Position numbers and translations under genes: made by a program. From Phascolomyces articulosus (taxonomy: Eukaryota > Mucoromycota > Mucoromycetes > Mucorales > Lichtheimiaceae): DNA of 64,000 bases. Below the pieces are notes generated by a model that saw nothing but the letters and a program-made list of their open reading frames with translations, ran no database searches and had not been told where the DNA came from. The stretch covers positions 856,349-920,348 of the forward strand of contig JAIXMP010000019.1 of assembly GCA_025677815.1 (NCBI GenBank), read 5' to 3'. This document shows, one piece after another, positions 1 through 12,670 of the stretch (position 1 is the first letter of the stretch; each line of letters opens with the position of its first letter).

Positions 1-105
1 TTGGTGGGCGTCTGACTCATCTGTACTCCTTGCTTGCTGTTTCCCCTTTTTTATTTTTGGGGATCGTTTATAAACATTTATATAAATATAGTTGAAAAAA
101 TAGGG

Positions 106-114
106 TATAAAAAG
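106..114 (+). promoter_or_regulatory. TATA-box-like element upstream of the SGNH esterase
   Basis: A TATAAAAAG match lies about 190 bases before the first ATG at 301. The rest of 1-300 is A/T-rich and shows no coding exon. Assignment as the core promoter is inferred from position only. Confidence 0.4.
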
Positions 115-300
115 AGACCCCATTTTTATTGAAAAGCACTTCTTTTTCCCTTTTCAGTATTTTTATTTCAATACATAAGCACAATTCTTGTTTCTATTAA
201 ACAAATACTATATACATATTTAATCATTATATAAAAAAAAAATAATTGTTATTATTTATACATTTAAATTATCATCATTAATACGTAATATATAATAATC

Positions 301-2373
301 ATGGCACAACAATTCCATTATTGGATAGTACTATCGTTGATTATTCAGAGTCTTTTTTTAATATGTTCCGTTGTAGAATCAGCACCTGTATTGGATTCAT
401 TAATAAAACGAGCTCCACCTTCTACATGTGCTAATCGATTTGATACTGTGTATGTATAATAATAATTCAATCTCTATCTTTCAATGTATTGGATAGAAAA
501 AATATGTTGATAATTGTTTCTAGGGATGGTTTTTTTTAACTCTGATTTCTATCTACTATATTTACTTCTATCATAAAAAAATTTGTACAGTTTTGTCTTT
601 GGTGATTCTTACAGTGCCATCCAAGGTGAAAAAGGAAATGGTGCTACTTGGAGTCTATTTGAATCCCCAGATGCTGTTACCAATAACCCAATTATCCGTG
701 ATGGTGTAAGTATAATTATTTATTATAGATAGATAACTCATATTGATAATAGAAGAGAGGAGAGGTGGATAAAAAAAGTGGAGGGAGATCAACAAATCTA
801 GCTAGTGAGCAATTAACAACCTAGCATGTTGTGTGTGTGTATTTATCTGTTTGTATGTGGAGAGAGAGAAAGAGAGAGAGAAAAAAGGGAGGTTCCATGG
901 ATTTAGCAGTTATCATGGCAATTCATAAAATAAAAAAAAAAGTAGGAGTGTCCGATGGGGTAAAGAGGGAGAGAGAGAAAAAAAAAAAGAAAAGTTGGTC
1001 ATTTTATAATATGTCAATCTTAACTTTTTTTATGAAGGGAGGATCGGTTTTTTTTTTCTTTTACAATAATACTCAATATACACAATGAACGAGTTGACTC
1101 ATTAATATCTATGTAGACTACATCTGGTGGTGCCAATTGGAATGAATATATTACTGGATGTTTTGAAGGACTTCCCCAAGACTGTCCTGCTCATCTCTAC
1201 AATGTGGCGTATAATGGTGCCACGGTTGATAGAAACTTGGTGGAATCTTGGCGTCCTCAAGTAGAAGATTTTATAACTCAGGCTCAACAATGGCAAAATG
1301 ATATTAAACCTCAAGTTCAATATCAAAAAGCTTTGGGTGCTGTTTGGTTTGGGTAAGATACTTTTTAACTCAATTTATATATATATATATATATATATGT
1401 TCAATCATGTTATTCATATCATCATTCTATTATTTAGTATCAATGATGTTGGACGTTCGTTAGAAACAAGCAATGTAAGTGTTTTTTTTGTTTTGGGAGA
1501 TATATCCCAAACAAAAAAAAGGTAGTAAAACTAAATTTTTTTTTGATTATTTTTTTAGGCAGACATCACGAATTTATTGAATCAAGTTCTGGACCAATAT
1601 TTCACTCAATTGGTAATTCTTTCCCCCTCTCCCCCAAAAGAAATTACGACAACTCACTTTTTATACAACAACGAAAAAAAAAAAAAAAAAAAAAAACTAA
1701 ACAATATCGTTATAATGAAATTATCATAGGATCATCTCTATGAAGGTGGATTACGCGAATTTATGATTATCAATGTCCCACCTTTTGACCGAACACCTAA
1801 ATTTTCTTCTAATGCCACTCTTTTGAAACCAAGAATTGATTCTTTCAATACTTTATTACAACAACGTACCAACGATTTTCATACCAAACATTCAGATGTG
1901 GTTGTATTCCAGATTGATGCCCATGAAAGATTTACATATTATTTAGATAATGCAGGACAATTTGGTATTGAAGATACAACTCATTATTGTGATGAAGATG
2001 GTAAGGTACAACCACCTTCAGAAGGAGCTTCTTGTCTTTCATTAGAAAAGTAAGTTTTTATTTTTTTGCCCCCGAAAAAAAAAACATAAAAAAAAAGGGG
2101 GAACCGGGGAAGGCTGAGTGAAAAAGAAAAAAAAAAAAAGAGCAAGGAGATAAAATGGGTCAGAAACTCATCAACAACTCTTTTTTATATATATTTATAT
2201 AAACAGATACTTTTATCAAGGTAAATTATTATATACACATAGAAGTATCTTAATAAGACTACTTACTAATAATTCATTATTCTATAGATGAACTTCATCC
2301 AACCTATCCTATTCATAAAGCCTTTGCTGATGATATAACGAATATTTTAAATAGTCAACAATATTGTATATAA
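301..2373 (+). CDS. Secreted SGNH/GDSL-family esterase (CE16-like acetylesterase)
   Basis: Likely a secreted serine esterase that removes acetyl groups from plant or fungal polysaccharides; the SGNH fold is clear, the substrate is inferred. Exons: 301-449, 591-705, 1117-1352, 1438-1474, 1559-1612, 1730-2049, 2207-2220, 2288-2373, giving 336 aa. A hydrophobic signal peptide covers about residues 9-27. Block I FGDSYS carries the nucleophile S56, GGANW and a GIND block follow, and the C-terminal DELHPT supplies the Asp/His pair (D309, H312). The ATG at 301 is the first start and leads straight into the signal peptide. Introns start with GTATGT, GTAAGT or close variants. Exon 7 is only 14 nt and its removal would shift the frame just before the catalytic DxxH. 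Family assignment is firm; the CE16 label is tentative. Confidence 0.88.
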
Positions 2374-3072
2374 TTATTATTATTTAATTCAAATCATTTG
2401 AGCCCTCCTCCTCCTAGCCCCCCATCATCATCATCATCGTCATCTTTTTTTCATCATTCAATTTCCCCATCATTCGCATCCATATCTATATGTAGATAGA
2501 GTTTTATTGCTTTCCATTCATTTTTTTTTTAAAAAAAATATATAATTTTTGGCTCAGAGTAAATAATCGTGTTGAAAAGAAAAAAAAAGGTGTATGGGTC
2601 ACACAAAAGTATGCAACATCTTTTACAAAGGGTGTTGTGATGCAGACTGAAAAGAAAAAAAAAAAAAGAAAGCCGTGTGTTGTGCGCGTGTGTATATATT
2701 GTGTGTGATAAAAAAAAAGCACTCACTTTATATTCCCTCACACACACAAAACACAAGGTCAATATTAATATATTAGGAATTCATTCTTAATTTCACACAG
2801 CAGATAACAACAACAATAACAAATAAAATAAATAGATATTGTTCCCCCATCATTTTCATTATGATGATTAAAATTCATTATTATTATTATATTACTATTA
2901 TTTACCTAAGAAAGTTATCTTATATATTAATAATAATAGTAGGCATTAAAAGAGTGTATAATCTATAATGAGCAATATAGTGCACTTGACCCAACAAGTT
3001 TTTTTTTTTTTTTTGCCCACCCCCTTTTTATTAGTGTTTTGCTGAGTAGAAATAATCCAAATAATTTATTAG

Positions 3073-3112
<40 letters not shown>

Positions 3113-3533
3113 ATAAAGAAAGTGTGAGTGAAAAAAAAAAGTCTCTCCCCCCTCCTCTCTCTCATTAGCTTATAATCACACACACACACAGCAGCTGTAC
3201 ACACACACATATAATAAACATATACACACATCACATACATTAAATAACAACAGGCCCGAATTATTATTTTTTACTTTCTTTTTCTTTTTTAACTCACTTT
3301 TTTTACACCTTTTTTTTTTCTTTCTCTTTTTCTTTTCTCTCCATAAAAAACACACACATACATACACTTTTTTATTTGATTCAAAAGGTAAGATGATACA
3401 CGCGTATATGAATTGAAATTTCATTTTAATTTTTACGTACTGGGAAAATATATTATAATTTGAAAACGCGACTTTATTATTATTATTATTATTAAAAAAC
3501 GACTCCAACCAACTTCGCGCGTCATATAGAAAG
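2374..3533. other. Intergenic region, esterase 3' side to HMG gene 5' side
   Basis: A/T-rich spacer with homopolymers and a long GT run. I see no exon with coding character; the apparent ORFs here are translations of A, T and CA/GT tracts. The last 200 bases presumably hold the HMG-gene promoter. Confidence 0.6.
3075..3110 (+). repeat. (GT)18 microsatellite
   Basis: An uninterrupted GT dinucleotide run of about 36 bases. Shorter CA runs follow at about 3179-3240 and at 4201-4231. Confidence 0.95.
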
Positions 3534-4102
3534 ATGCCAAAAGATACCAAGGATACAAAAGTTTCCAAGCGAAACACTGAAAAAAAGAAACGAGGAAAAA
3601 AAGATCCTAATGCACCTAAACGTGGTTTATCAGCTTATATGTTCTTTTCACAAGAAAATCGAACCAAAGTTCAACAAGATAATCCAGATGCTGCCTTTGG
3701 TAAATTATCGTTTATTCTTTTGTATTCATTGTTATGTTTTATTAGACTGGATTAGACAGACTCATCTCTCTTTTTATATATATATAGGTCAAATTGGCAA
3801 GATTCTTGGTGAACGATGGAAGGATATGAGTGAAGAGGAAAAGAAGGTGATTATTATAAAGGATTGAAAAAACAAAAAAAACAAAAAGAAAACTAATCAT
3901 TGAATATATATATATATCTTATATATGATAGCCTTATCAAGATAAAGCTGATGCGGATAAGAAACGTTATGAAGCTGAAAAAGCCAAGTTTGTAAGTTGA
4001 ATATATATGTAATAAAAAAAAACAAAAGAGGATGATATAATAAAATAGCAATCAATGACTGATTAAATTTATATGATTTATATTCTATAGAATGGAGAAT
4101 AA
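3534..4102 (+). CDS. Nhp6-like HMG-box chromatin protein
   Basis: A single-HMG-box architectural DNA-binding protein that bends DNA without sequence preference and, in yeast, helps the FACT complex and RNA polymerase III transcription. Exons 3534-3699, 3788-3846, 3932-3991 and 4091-4102 give 98 aa, close to yeast Nhp6A/B (93-99 aa). The N-terminus is a lysine/arginine-rich arm (KKKRGKKDPNAPKRGLSAYM). The HMG box then runs through FFSQENR, GKILGERWKDMS and PYQDKADADKKRYEAEK to the end. The terminal exon encodes only three residues (N-G-E) and the stop. No acidic tail is present, as in Nhp6 and unlike animal HMGB. Family assignment is firm from the sequence. Confidence 0.93.
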
Positions 4103-4200
4103 GAAGTCAATCCATAAGCGAAAAAAAAATACGCCCATCATCCATCAACAACAATAATCAATTATGTCTCATATTTTCATATATAGTATACAATTATCAT

Positions 4201-4232
<32 letters not shown>

Positions 4233-5529
4233 ATCTTCGCCTAGGAAAAAAATAAAAAAAATTAACCCCCTCTTTTTTTTTTACTTTTTCTTTGTGTAAT
4301 TTTTTTTTTTTCGCGTCAAACATTTTGTCCCTCAAAAAAAAAAAATATAATCCTTTTAACTTTGATTAAAAAAGAAAATGTGTGTGTTTTTTCGCGCTCG
4401 CGTTTTTTTTTTTTTCAAATAAATTTTTTTCAATTCGTTAAATCTATTATCAATTTTTGACGATAAATAATGAATGATAATGATGAATATCATAATATAT
4501 ATATATAGTGTTCTCTTTTTATTAAAAAGAGAAAGAGAACAACTATTCCCGCTTATTCCCAGGGCAAAAGATAAACTGGTGTGTGCTTTTGAATATGCAG
4601 CCAGTTTGTTATATATATATATAAAGTTCACTTACCGCAAACAAAAATGTGTTTGTGAATAAATATATATATACACACACACTCATTAATAAAAAGTTCA
4701 CATTGACTATTTAGTGTCACACACACCACACACACACAATTTTTTTTTCTAATGTTACAAAATGTATGGGACGAGTAACTTGTTTTAAACACAAATAATA
4801 ATAGACAAAGGCCCTTATTTTCCGTTTTAGTTGTAATTTTTTTTTTTTGATTGACATCTTTTTTTTGAATTATGACTTGTTCTTCCTTTTATATCAATTT
4901 GATAGAAATAATAACATTTATTACAGACATTTTTATTACTGTCTACTAAACGTCTTTACATTACGAATACTCTATAGGATGTAAAAATGAACGAGTAGTC
5001 TCTATTATAGAGAGAGTAGATGACTCATTCTTATACAAACAAACGGAATCTTCCGGTCATCCAATCCATTTTGAACAAACAAAAACCTTTATTATTATTA
5101 TTATTACCAAATGATTAAAAATGAAGAATATCCTTTTCATTTCGTCATTTTTATTGAAAAAGAGATGATTTCCCCCCTTCCATTGTTTATCAGATAGGGT
5201 GAATAAAGAAAAAAAAATTAGAAAGAAGGAGGAGTGGGGGATTCTGCTTTCCGATGAAATGTTGGCTGCTTATGTTCTAGTCTGCATGAAAAATTTTAAC
5301 CATTCATATTGATTCTAGATGATCCCATCTCTATTATAATCCATCACTTTTTTCTATAAAACCTTATATAGGTATAAATGAGTTCCGATGATTTTTGATG
5401 TATAATCAAAAAGCACATTTCCCTCGTTTTTAAATATTCAGAGTCAAAAAAAAATATAGAAATCTTTTTTTTTTCTATCTCTTTTTTTTTTTTACATAAC
5501 TTTTCTTTTTATACGTAGGGGAAGATATA
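4103..5529. other. Intergenic region with a CA microsatellite and homopolymers
   Basis: Holds a CA repeat (4201-4231), many A/T tracts and short CA/TA runs. I find no plausible exon; ORFs at about 4356-4662 are low-complexity translations. The last few hundred bases are presumably the promoter of the carrier gene. Confidence 0.55.
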
Positions 5530-7176
5530 ATGACAGATACTTCAGAATTGGAAATCATTGAAAATTCACCTCCTTATCAACATGAACAAATTAAAATCAG
5601 GCAGGGTACTATCAATCAAGCGTCTTCCACTGAACGTATGATGTCAGCTTGTGCAGGTGCATTGGTTACTTCGACTCTTAGTAAGTTCGATCGAGAAGTA
5701 ATAATATAAACAAACTCTACTTACCTTTTTTTTTCCTTCACTGGTTAATAATACTAACGTCTTTTTTTTTTGTACATGTGAAAAATAGTGACACCATTGG
5801 ATGTTGTTAAAACGAGATTACAGAGTCAAGAAGCTACTGGCTATCGACATTTGAATGGTACAGCTGTAAGTAGTAATAGTAGTTGTGGGGATGTTTCTTC
5901 AAAGATACTCGGCATTAGGAAGTGACATTTTTTTTTAAAAAAAAGAGAGAGTGAGACAGACTTTCAGGGAGGAGAAGAGTTCTAAAGAATTCTTTGATTA
6001 ATAATAATAATAATAATGAATAGGACGGGTTATTCAAAATTGTTCGTAATGAAGGACCTTTAGCATTATTTCGGGGTCTTTCGGCAGGTTTGGTCATGGC
6101 GATCCCTTCGACCGTCATTTATTTTGTTGGGTATGATTATATTCGTGATCAAATTAAACAATCCCGATTTGGAGAAACAGCAGTTCATGACTATTCTCCA
6201 TTATGGGCTGGAGGGGTAGCAAGAAGTAAGTCTATATATATAAAAGTGTGTGTGTTGGGGGAAGGGAGGGAGGGGAAGGGTGTGATATCATTTAGATATA
6301 TAAAAATCAAAGTGTACGGTTGACTCATATTTCTCTTTCTATAGCCTTTGCTGCCGCATTCATATCCCCCATCGAATTATTCAGAACACGTATGCAAGCA
6401 ATTCAAGGAAGTGAAGGGTTTCCAGAAGTATGGAGAGGAATTACTCACATGATTCAACGAGAAGGTCTTGTTTCTTTATGGCGAGGTTTAGTCCCTACCA
6501 TGTTGCGAGATGTCCCCTTTTCTGGTTTATATTGGATGGGGTATGAACAAATTAAACATTATCTCAATAGTAAAAGTGAAAATCAAGATACCATGTCAAA
6601 TTTCCAAAGTTCATTTATTGCTGGTGCTTCTTCTGGAATGGTAAATATTGGGGTGTTGTGATTCATAAGATGACGGTGGATTGAGCTCATCTATTGTTAT
6701 AGAATTGATTCGTCCAACAAAAAAAAATATGAAACAAATGAATTTAATCTCTCTATTTATACTCCAATCATAGTTTGCAGCTGTAGTCACTACACCTTTT
6801 GATGTGATTAAAACACAACGACAAGTGAATTCAGGAGATGATGCACGTATTGGACGATTAATTAGAAAAACTCGTATGGAGGAAGGATATCGTGGTTTCT
6901 TTAGAGGTAATCTATCTCCTTTTTTTTTCTATTGTTTGTATATACGTGAAGATTATATATTTAAATATGGAAAAAAAACTGAAATGGCTAAAATTCATCT
7001 ATTTAAATATAGGTGTTGTCCCTCGTGTTGTCAAAGTCGCACCTTCTTGTGCTATTATGATTTCAAGCTACGAATTAGGTAAAAGATTCTTTGCGGATCG
7101 ACGAGAACAGGCACAACAGCAACAACAACAAATTTCAAACAATACAAGACTTGCCACCACTTCTTCTTCATTATAA
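5530..7176 (+). CDS. MTM1: Mitochondrial carrier, Mtm1/SLC25A39-SLC25A40 type
   Basis: Inner-membrane mitochondrial carrier. The animal relatives SLC25A39/40 import glutathione and yeast Mtm1 affects manganese/iron handling and Sod2 activation. Exons 5530-5680, 5789-5865, 6024-6225, 6345-6640, 6774-6906 and 7013-7176 give 340 aa. Three carrier repeats are visible, each with the signature PX[DE]XX[KR]: [20 protein letters not shown] and [10 protein letters not shown]. The second and third signatures match the SLC25A39/40/Mtm1 subgroup more closely than ADP/ATP or phosphate carriers. The C-terminus ends in a glutamine run and a serine/threonine-rich tail. ATG 5530 is the first in frame. The transported substrate in this organism is inferred from the subgroup. 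Confidence 0.87.
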
Positions 7177-7675
7177 ATCCCTTTTTTTGATTCATAGAAA
7201 TTCTTTCCTCTTTCTGTCTCTCTCTCTCTCTCTCTCTTATTTTTTTAACCAATGCACTGTACATAGAATATAATAATTGCACACTTTTTAACTCTGCCAC
7301 TCCTCCCTTCAAAAGAAAGAAGAGACCCCATGTTATTGTTTTTTTTTTTTTTTTTTTACCATATCCACACCCTTTGCATTTTTGTTTTTTTTATAGTATA
7401 TAATATTCCTTAAAAATCCTATTGTAACAAGTAAACCACCCCATTCCACCTTTTTTTTTAATAAGTTCACTTATAGTTAATTAATAATAATAATAACAAT
7501 AATAAAAAAAAAAGCGATATCTATAATATATCCCGATTTCCATAGACAAATACAATCAAATCGGTGTTTACTTATATGACGCGCTTTTCTCTTTGTTGAA
7601 TAAAAAAAACACGTCGTTATTCTCAGTCGCGTGTTTCTCCTTTTCTTTTTTTTTTAAAAAAAAATAATAATAAAT
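7177..7675. other. Intergenic spacer between carrier and dUTPase genes
   Basis: About 500 bases of A/T-rich DNA with a CT run (about 7215-7238) and T tracts. Presumed 3' UTR and promoter; no coding signal seen. Confidence 0.55.
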
Positions 7676-8445
7676 ATGACCGTCATGCCACGTCTTTTAG
7701 TCAAACGTCTTTCTGACAATGCAAAGATTCCAACTCGTGGATCTGCTTCTGCTGCAGGTTACGATTTATACAGGTATGTATTCCATCCCCCAACCAAAAA
7801 AAAAAAGAAAAAAAAAACTTTATTTGACTGATCTCATGTCAAAAAAAAAAAAAACTTACCCAAAATGAAAATAAACCAATATTATATAGTGCTGCTGATA
7901 CTGTGATTCCTGCTCAAGGCAAAATCATTGTCCCTACAGATTTATCTATTGCTGTACCTGAAGGATGTTATGGTCGTGTAGCTCCTCGTTCTGGTTTAGC
8001 TGCCAAACACTTTTTAGATACAGGTGCTGGTGTTATTGATGCTGATTATCGTGGTCCTGTTGGTGTAGTAATGTTTAACTTTTCCAAAGTGGATTATCAA
8101 GGTGAGTAAAAAAAATGTTAGAATGAGTTTTATTGGGGGTACTTTTTACAGAATAGTTCATTTATATATATATATCTATCTATTTTCATTTTTTGTAGTC
8201 AAACAAGGGGATCGTGTGGCACAATTAGTATTAGAACGTATTTATACACCGGAAGTCGTTGAAGTGGAGGTAAAGGAAACATGGTTTTTTTTAAATGATA
8301 TCGAGAATACATGTTGTGTTTCTTTTTTTTTTTTGATCTTCAATTATTGATAATGCTTATTTTATTTTATTTTATAATATAAATTTAGGATTTGGATGAA
8401 ACTGATCGAGGGGCAGGTGGTTTTGGATCGACTGGTCAACAGTAA
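7676..8445 (+). CDS. DUT1: Trimeric dUTP pyrophosphatase (dUTPase)
   Basis: Hydrolyses dUTP to dUMP and pyrophosphate, keeping uracil out of DNA and feeding thymidylate synthesis. Exons 7676-7773, 7890-8101, 8199-8269 and 8389-8445 give 145 aa, the usual length for the homotrimeric class. All five dUTPase motifs are visible in order: [35 protein letters not shown] with the catalytic Asp, [12 protein letters not shown], and the Gly-rich C-terminal [10 protein letters not shown] that closes over the active site. No mitochondrial or nuclear targeting extension is evident, so this looks like the cytosolic/nuclear form. Identity is clear. Confidence 0.95.
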
Positions 8446-9359
8446 AAGAAAGATCACCATTTCCTCCCCCTACTTCTCTTTCACCCTTCACTTTTTTTTC
8501 AATTTGTACATAGAAGCAGCATTTGATTTTTTAAAATTATTTATTTTTATATAAATAAGAATTATCTTAAAAACGACGTATCTCCCTTTTTAATATAAAA
8601 GTCATTGAACGCGGCAAACAAGTCAAGAAAAGGGGAGTCATTTTTGTTCTAATTAATAAAGATTTGGAGAAAGAGGAAAAAAAGTCGTACAAAAAAAATA
8701 TATATGTGTGTGTGTTGGTCACCCTTTTTCATTTACCGACTCTAAAATGTCAGTTGTGTGTAGAACAACAGAGAGATAATAAGGTTAAAATACTCCTTTG
8801 AAAAGAAAAACAATAATTAATAAACTTGATCAAATAAAGTAGTACGTAGTCATAATAATAATAATAAAGAAGGGAGCCTTTCACTTTTGATGAAGAAGTG
8901 GACTGACCCTATTTTATAAAAAGGAAAATAAAAAAAAAGGGTTTTTGCATCAATAAATATAACAATAATAATATTATCGTATGTTATATGTATATAAAAC
9001 CTTCAATACATATTATGTATACTTTGCTTTTGATGATGTATACCGTCACTCCCACACAAGTTACCCACATATTTTATATATTTATTTTTTTTTCTTTTCG
9101 TCTTTTTCTTTCCTTTTTCATTTTTGAAGCCTTTTTTTTATTTCTACCTTATTGAAACGTGTTTTTTTTCATTTCACTTTTAAGACAATTCTCCTTTAAA
9201 AAGCGCCTTTTGTAAAAAAAAAAAAAAACCTGAGAGAGCGCGCAATCTATCCTATTTTTTATTTTATTTTCTTTTCTCTTTTTTTTTTTTTTTTTTAAAC
9301 CCTTTCCCCACTTTTCAATTCAATCCACCATTATACACAATAGTAGTAAACATAAAAGA
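8446..9359. other. Intergenic region between dUTPase and casein kinase genes
   Basis: Gene-free, A/T-rich, with T and A tracts just before the kinase start (9210-9300). I see no conserved exon on either strand. Confidence 0.55.
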
Positions 9360-11331
9360 ATGACGGCGAACCATCCCCGTCATTCACAACGGTCTAGCTC
9401 AACGTCAGTGACTTCATCCTCAAACGTTGTAGGAGTTCATTATCGAGTAGGTCGAAAGATTGGTGAAGGAAGTTTTGGCATTATTTATGAAGGTAAAAGA
9501 ATTTTTTTATTTTTTTGTCCACACATACACACACACAAACACACTATACCACACCACCACCATACGCACCACCTCACCTTGTTACTATGGACGCAACTTT
9601 TCCAAAAAAAGAAAAAAATAATAATATATACCATGAAGAAGAACTCATAAACACACCCTATAACACCTCTCTTTCTCTCTCTCTTTTTTTATTTTCAGGT
9701 ACCAACCTATTAAATAATCAACAAGTTGCTATTAAATTTGAACCAAGGAAATCAGATGCACCTCAATTACGGGATGAATATCGAACATATAAAATCCTTG
9801 CTGGGTTAAGTATGTTGTTGTTTATTATTGTTGTTACATTTTAGGGGAAACCAAAAAAAAAAAGGGTCAGTGTGTAAACGATCCAACTAACAACAAATCC
9901 TATTTATCAGATGGTATACCCACAGCTTATTATTTCGGTCAAGAAGGACTTCATAATATTCTTGTCATAGATATGTTAGGTCCAAGTTTAGAAGATTTAT
10001 TTGATATGTGTAGTCGACGATTTAGTGTCAAAACCGTAGCCATGCTTGCAAAACAAATGGTAAACAACAACTAAAAAAAATTCCCTTGTTTACTTTTTTT
10101 TTAAAAATACTAAATCAACCTTTCAAAAAAAACACTAGATTACCAGAGTTCAAAGTATTCATGAAAAAAATTTGATCTACAGAGATATCAAACCTGATAA
10201 CTTTTTAATTGGAAGACCAGGCACCAAAAATGCTAATTTGATCTATATGATTGATTTTGGCATGGCTAAACAATATCGTGATCCAAAAACAAAACAACAT
10301 ATTCCTTATCGTGAACGAAAAAGTTTATCAGGCACAGCACGATATATGAGTATTAATACACATTTGGGAAGAGGTTAGATTTTGACGTTTTTTTTTTATA
10401 TTTTTATATTTTTATATATGTATGTATGCAAAGAAAAATAAGGTTTTTTACTAAATAGATTTCTATTTAGAACAATCACGGAGAGATGATTTAGAATCCT
10501 TGGGTCATGTTTTCATGTATTTCTTAAGAGGTGCTTTACCATGGCAAGGATTAAAAGCAGCAACAAATAAACAAAAATATGAAAAGATTGGTGAAAAGAA
10601 ACAATCCACAGCCGTTAAGGATTTATGTGAAGGATACCCAGGTAAAGTGAAAATCTAAGAAACAAAGAGATTATGCAGAAAAAAAAGAGAGTATACGTTT
10701 TTAGATGATTAAAAAATATGCCCGATGGTTGAATTTGTAGAGGAGTTTGGAATATACTTGCAGTATTCTCGGAAACTCGGATTTGAAGATACACCCGATT
10801 ATGATTTCTTACGTGATTTATTTAATCGTGTATTAAAGACCATGGGTGAAACGGATGATGGTGTTTATGATTGGATGTTATTAAATAATGGCAAAGGATG
10901 GGAGGTAAGACTTATTATTATTATTTGGGATAAGCAAAGGAACAAATGAATTTTTTTAACTTACAAAAAAAAAACTATATGATTAGCATCGTTCTTCTTT
11001 ACATCGTAATCAATCTGAACGTCATGGTGCTGTAGCTGCGTTGAACAATGTAGCAGGAGGCAATGTAGGAGGATGGACTAATGGAAAACGAGATTCTTCA
11101 GGTAATAATAATAATCATCGACATTCGAAACAAAGGATGAGTAGCAGTGGACAACAACATCCTTATCGATCTTCGCAAGGCATGATGATGAATGCAAACC
11201 AACCCGTAACATATCAAAATGTTGATACCAATGCTTTACATCATACCAATGGCCGTGATGCTGAATCTCTTCGTAAAGGTGGCTTTTGGTATAGTTTATG
11301 TTCCATTGTCACTTGCAATACCTGCTCTTAA
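9360..11331 (+). CDS. Casein kinase I, plasma-membrane Yck1/2 (CK1-gamma) type
   Basis: Ser/Thr kinase. Fungal Yck kinases act at the plasma membrane in nutrient sensing, endocytosis and morphogenesis. Exons 9360-9492, 9699-9809, 9911-10059, 10139-10373, 10471-10641, 10741-10904 and 10987-11331 give 435 aa. The glycine loop GEGSFG, the lysine in VAIKFEP, catalytic [23 protein letters not shown] and the CK1-specific [20 protein letters not shown] are all present. The tail is rich in Asn, Ser, His and Gln. It ends with three cysteines in a hydrophobic stretch ([11 protein letters not shown]), reminiscent of the palmitoylated Cys-Cys end of Yck1/2 although the order differs. The Yck grouping rests on the [20 protein letters not shown] segment and this tail. 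Confidence 0.93.
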
Positions 11332-12623
11332 TCAACACCATAATATATATATATATATATATATATATTTATCTTTATATCTATTCAATTTCATTTATCC
11401 TATCTATGGATGGGAAAGAATGGGGTTGTTCTATACACTCAAAAACAACATTGAGTAGTTTTCTCTTTTTCTTTTCAACATCAATGTGTGTGTGTTAGTT
11501 CTTTTCTTTTAAAACGAGCAAGATCTTTTATTTTATTTTTTTCTGGATGTTTCTTTTCTCTTTTTTTTTTCTACATATTTCATTTTCTACTTGCAACGCA
11601 TGATTCAATTGACCTTAGCATTCATTCCTATTTTAACGCAAAACCCTAACTTTTTCATAATTGTAAAGCAGCAAGTTTTTTTTTTTTTTTTTTCCCTTTC
11701 TCTCTCTCGTTTTTTTTTTTGTAACTATTATTTTATTACCTTTCTATTTCCTTTTTTTTTCTTTATTAATTAAAAAAAATAATAATAATAGTTATTTTTT
11801 ATAATATATTATAATTTTTTTATTGACATACAAAAAGAAGACGATGGATGATGATATTTGATGCAATGTCAAATAGTATTTCAAATATTTAAATTTATAT
11901 AGTCAGTTTCACTTTGTCATACTTTGAAAAAAAATGCATGTGAACCCACACTGACAACAAATCAATCTTTTATGTGTCATTATTGATGGGAAAAAAAAAG
12001 AAAGGGATGGGGGACTTGTATATTTAAACTGTCAAATTATACAATCAAGGGGGTCAAAAGCAGATACTGTTCGTTCAACCACACTTTTACACTTTACAGT
12101 CAACCCTCGGTTTTTGCAACTCAGTTTTTTGTTAACTCTACACTTCTTGCAACGAGTTCTTGGAGTTATGATCATAGAAATGCCAGGATATGTGCTCCCA
12201 AACGATGTAAAATATCGTTATAGGCATCACTTTCCATGGAATTCCCAATTTGCAAAAAAAAAGGGGGTTGGCTGTACTGCTGCAAAACTGAAGATAAAAA
12301 AAAATAGCTACGTAATCCACAATGCCTTGTCTCCACTGTTCGAAAGATGATGCAAGAATTCAATGGAGAATATCCAATTGTTCATTTCAATATCATGTTT
12401 GATAGCTGTCGTGCAAGTTGTAAGTACCCAGTGGAAAAATACAGATTTATATACTCAGCCTTTGAATGATGAATAACATTTATCATTGGTTTCAATACTA
12501 TAGATCACTATATATTTAGATTTAGGCATTGTCCCTAAAAACATCAGAAGTAAGCATTTGTTTGTTTGTTTTTTTATATCTGAAAGAACAATTGACTTGG
12601 ATACTTCGAAGAATAACTCTTAC

Positions 12624-12670
<47 letters not shown>

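Noticed and set aside
3176..3577. 133-codon minus-strand ORF over CA repeats and A tracts
   Set aside because: Lys-, Cys- and Val-rich low-complexity translation that overlaps the start of the HMG-box gene.
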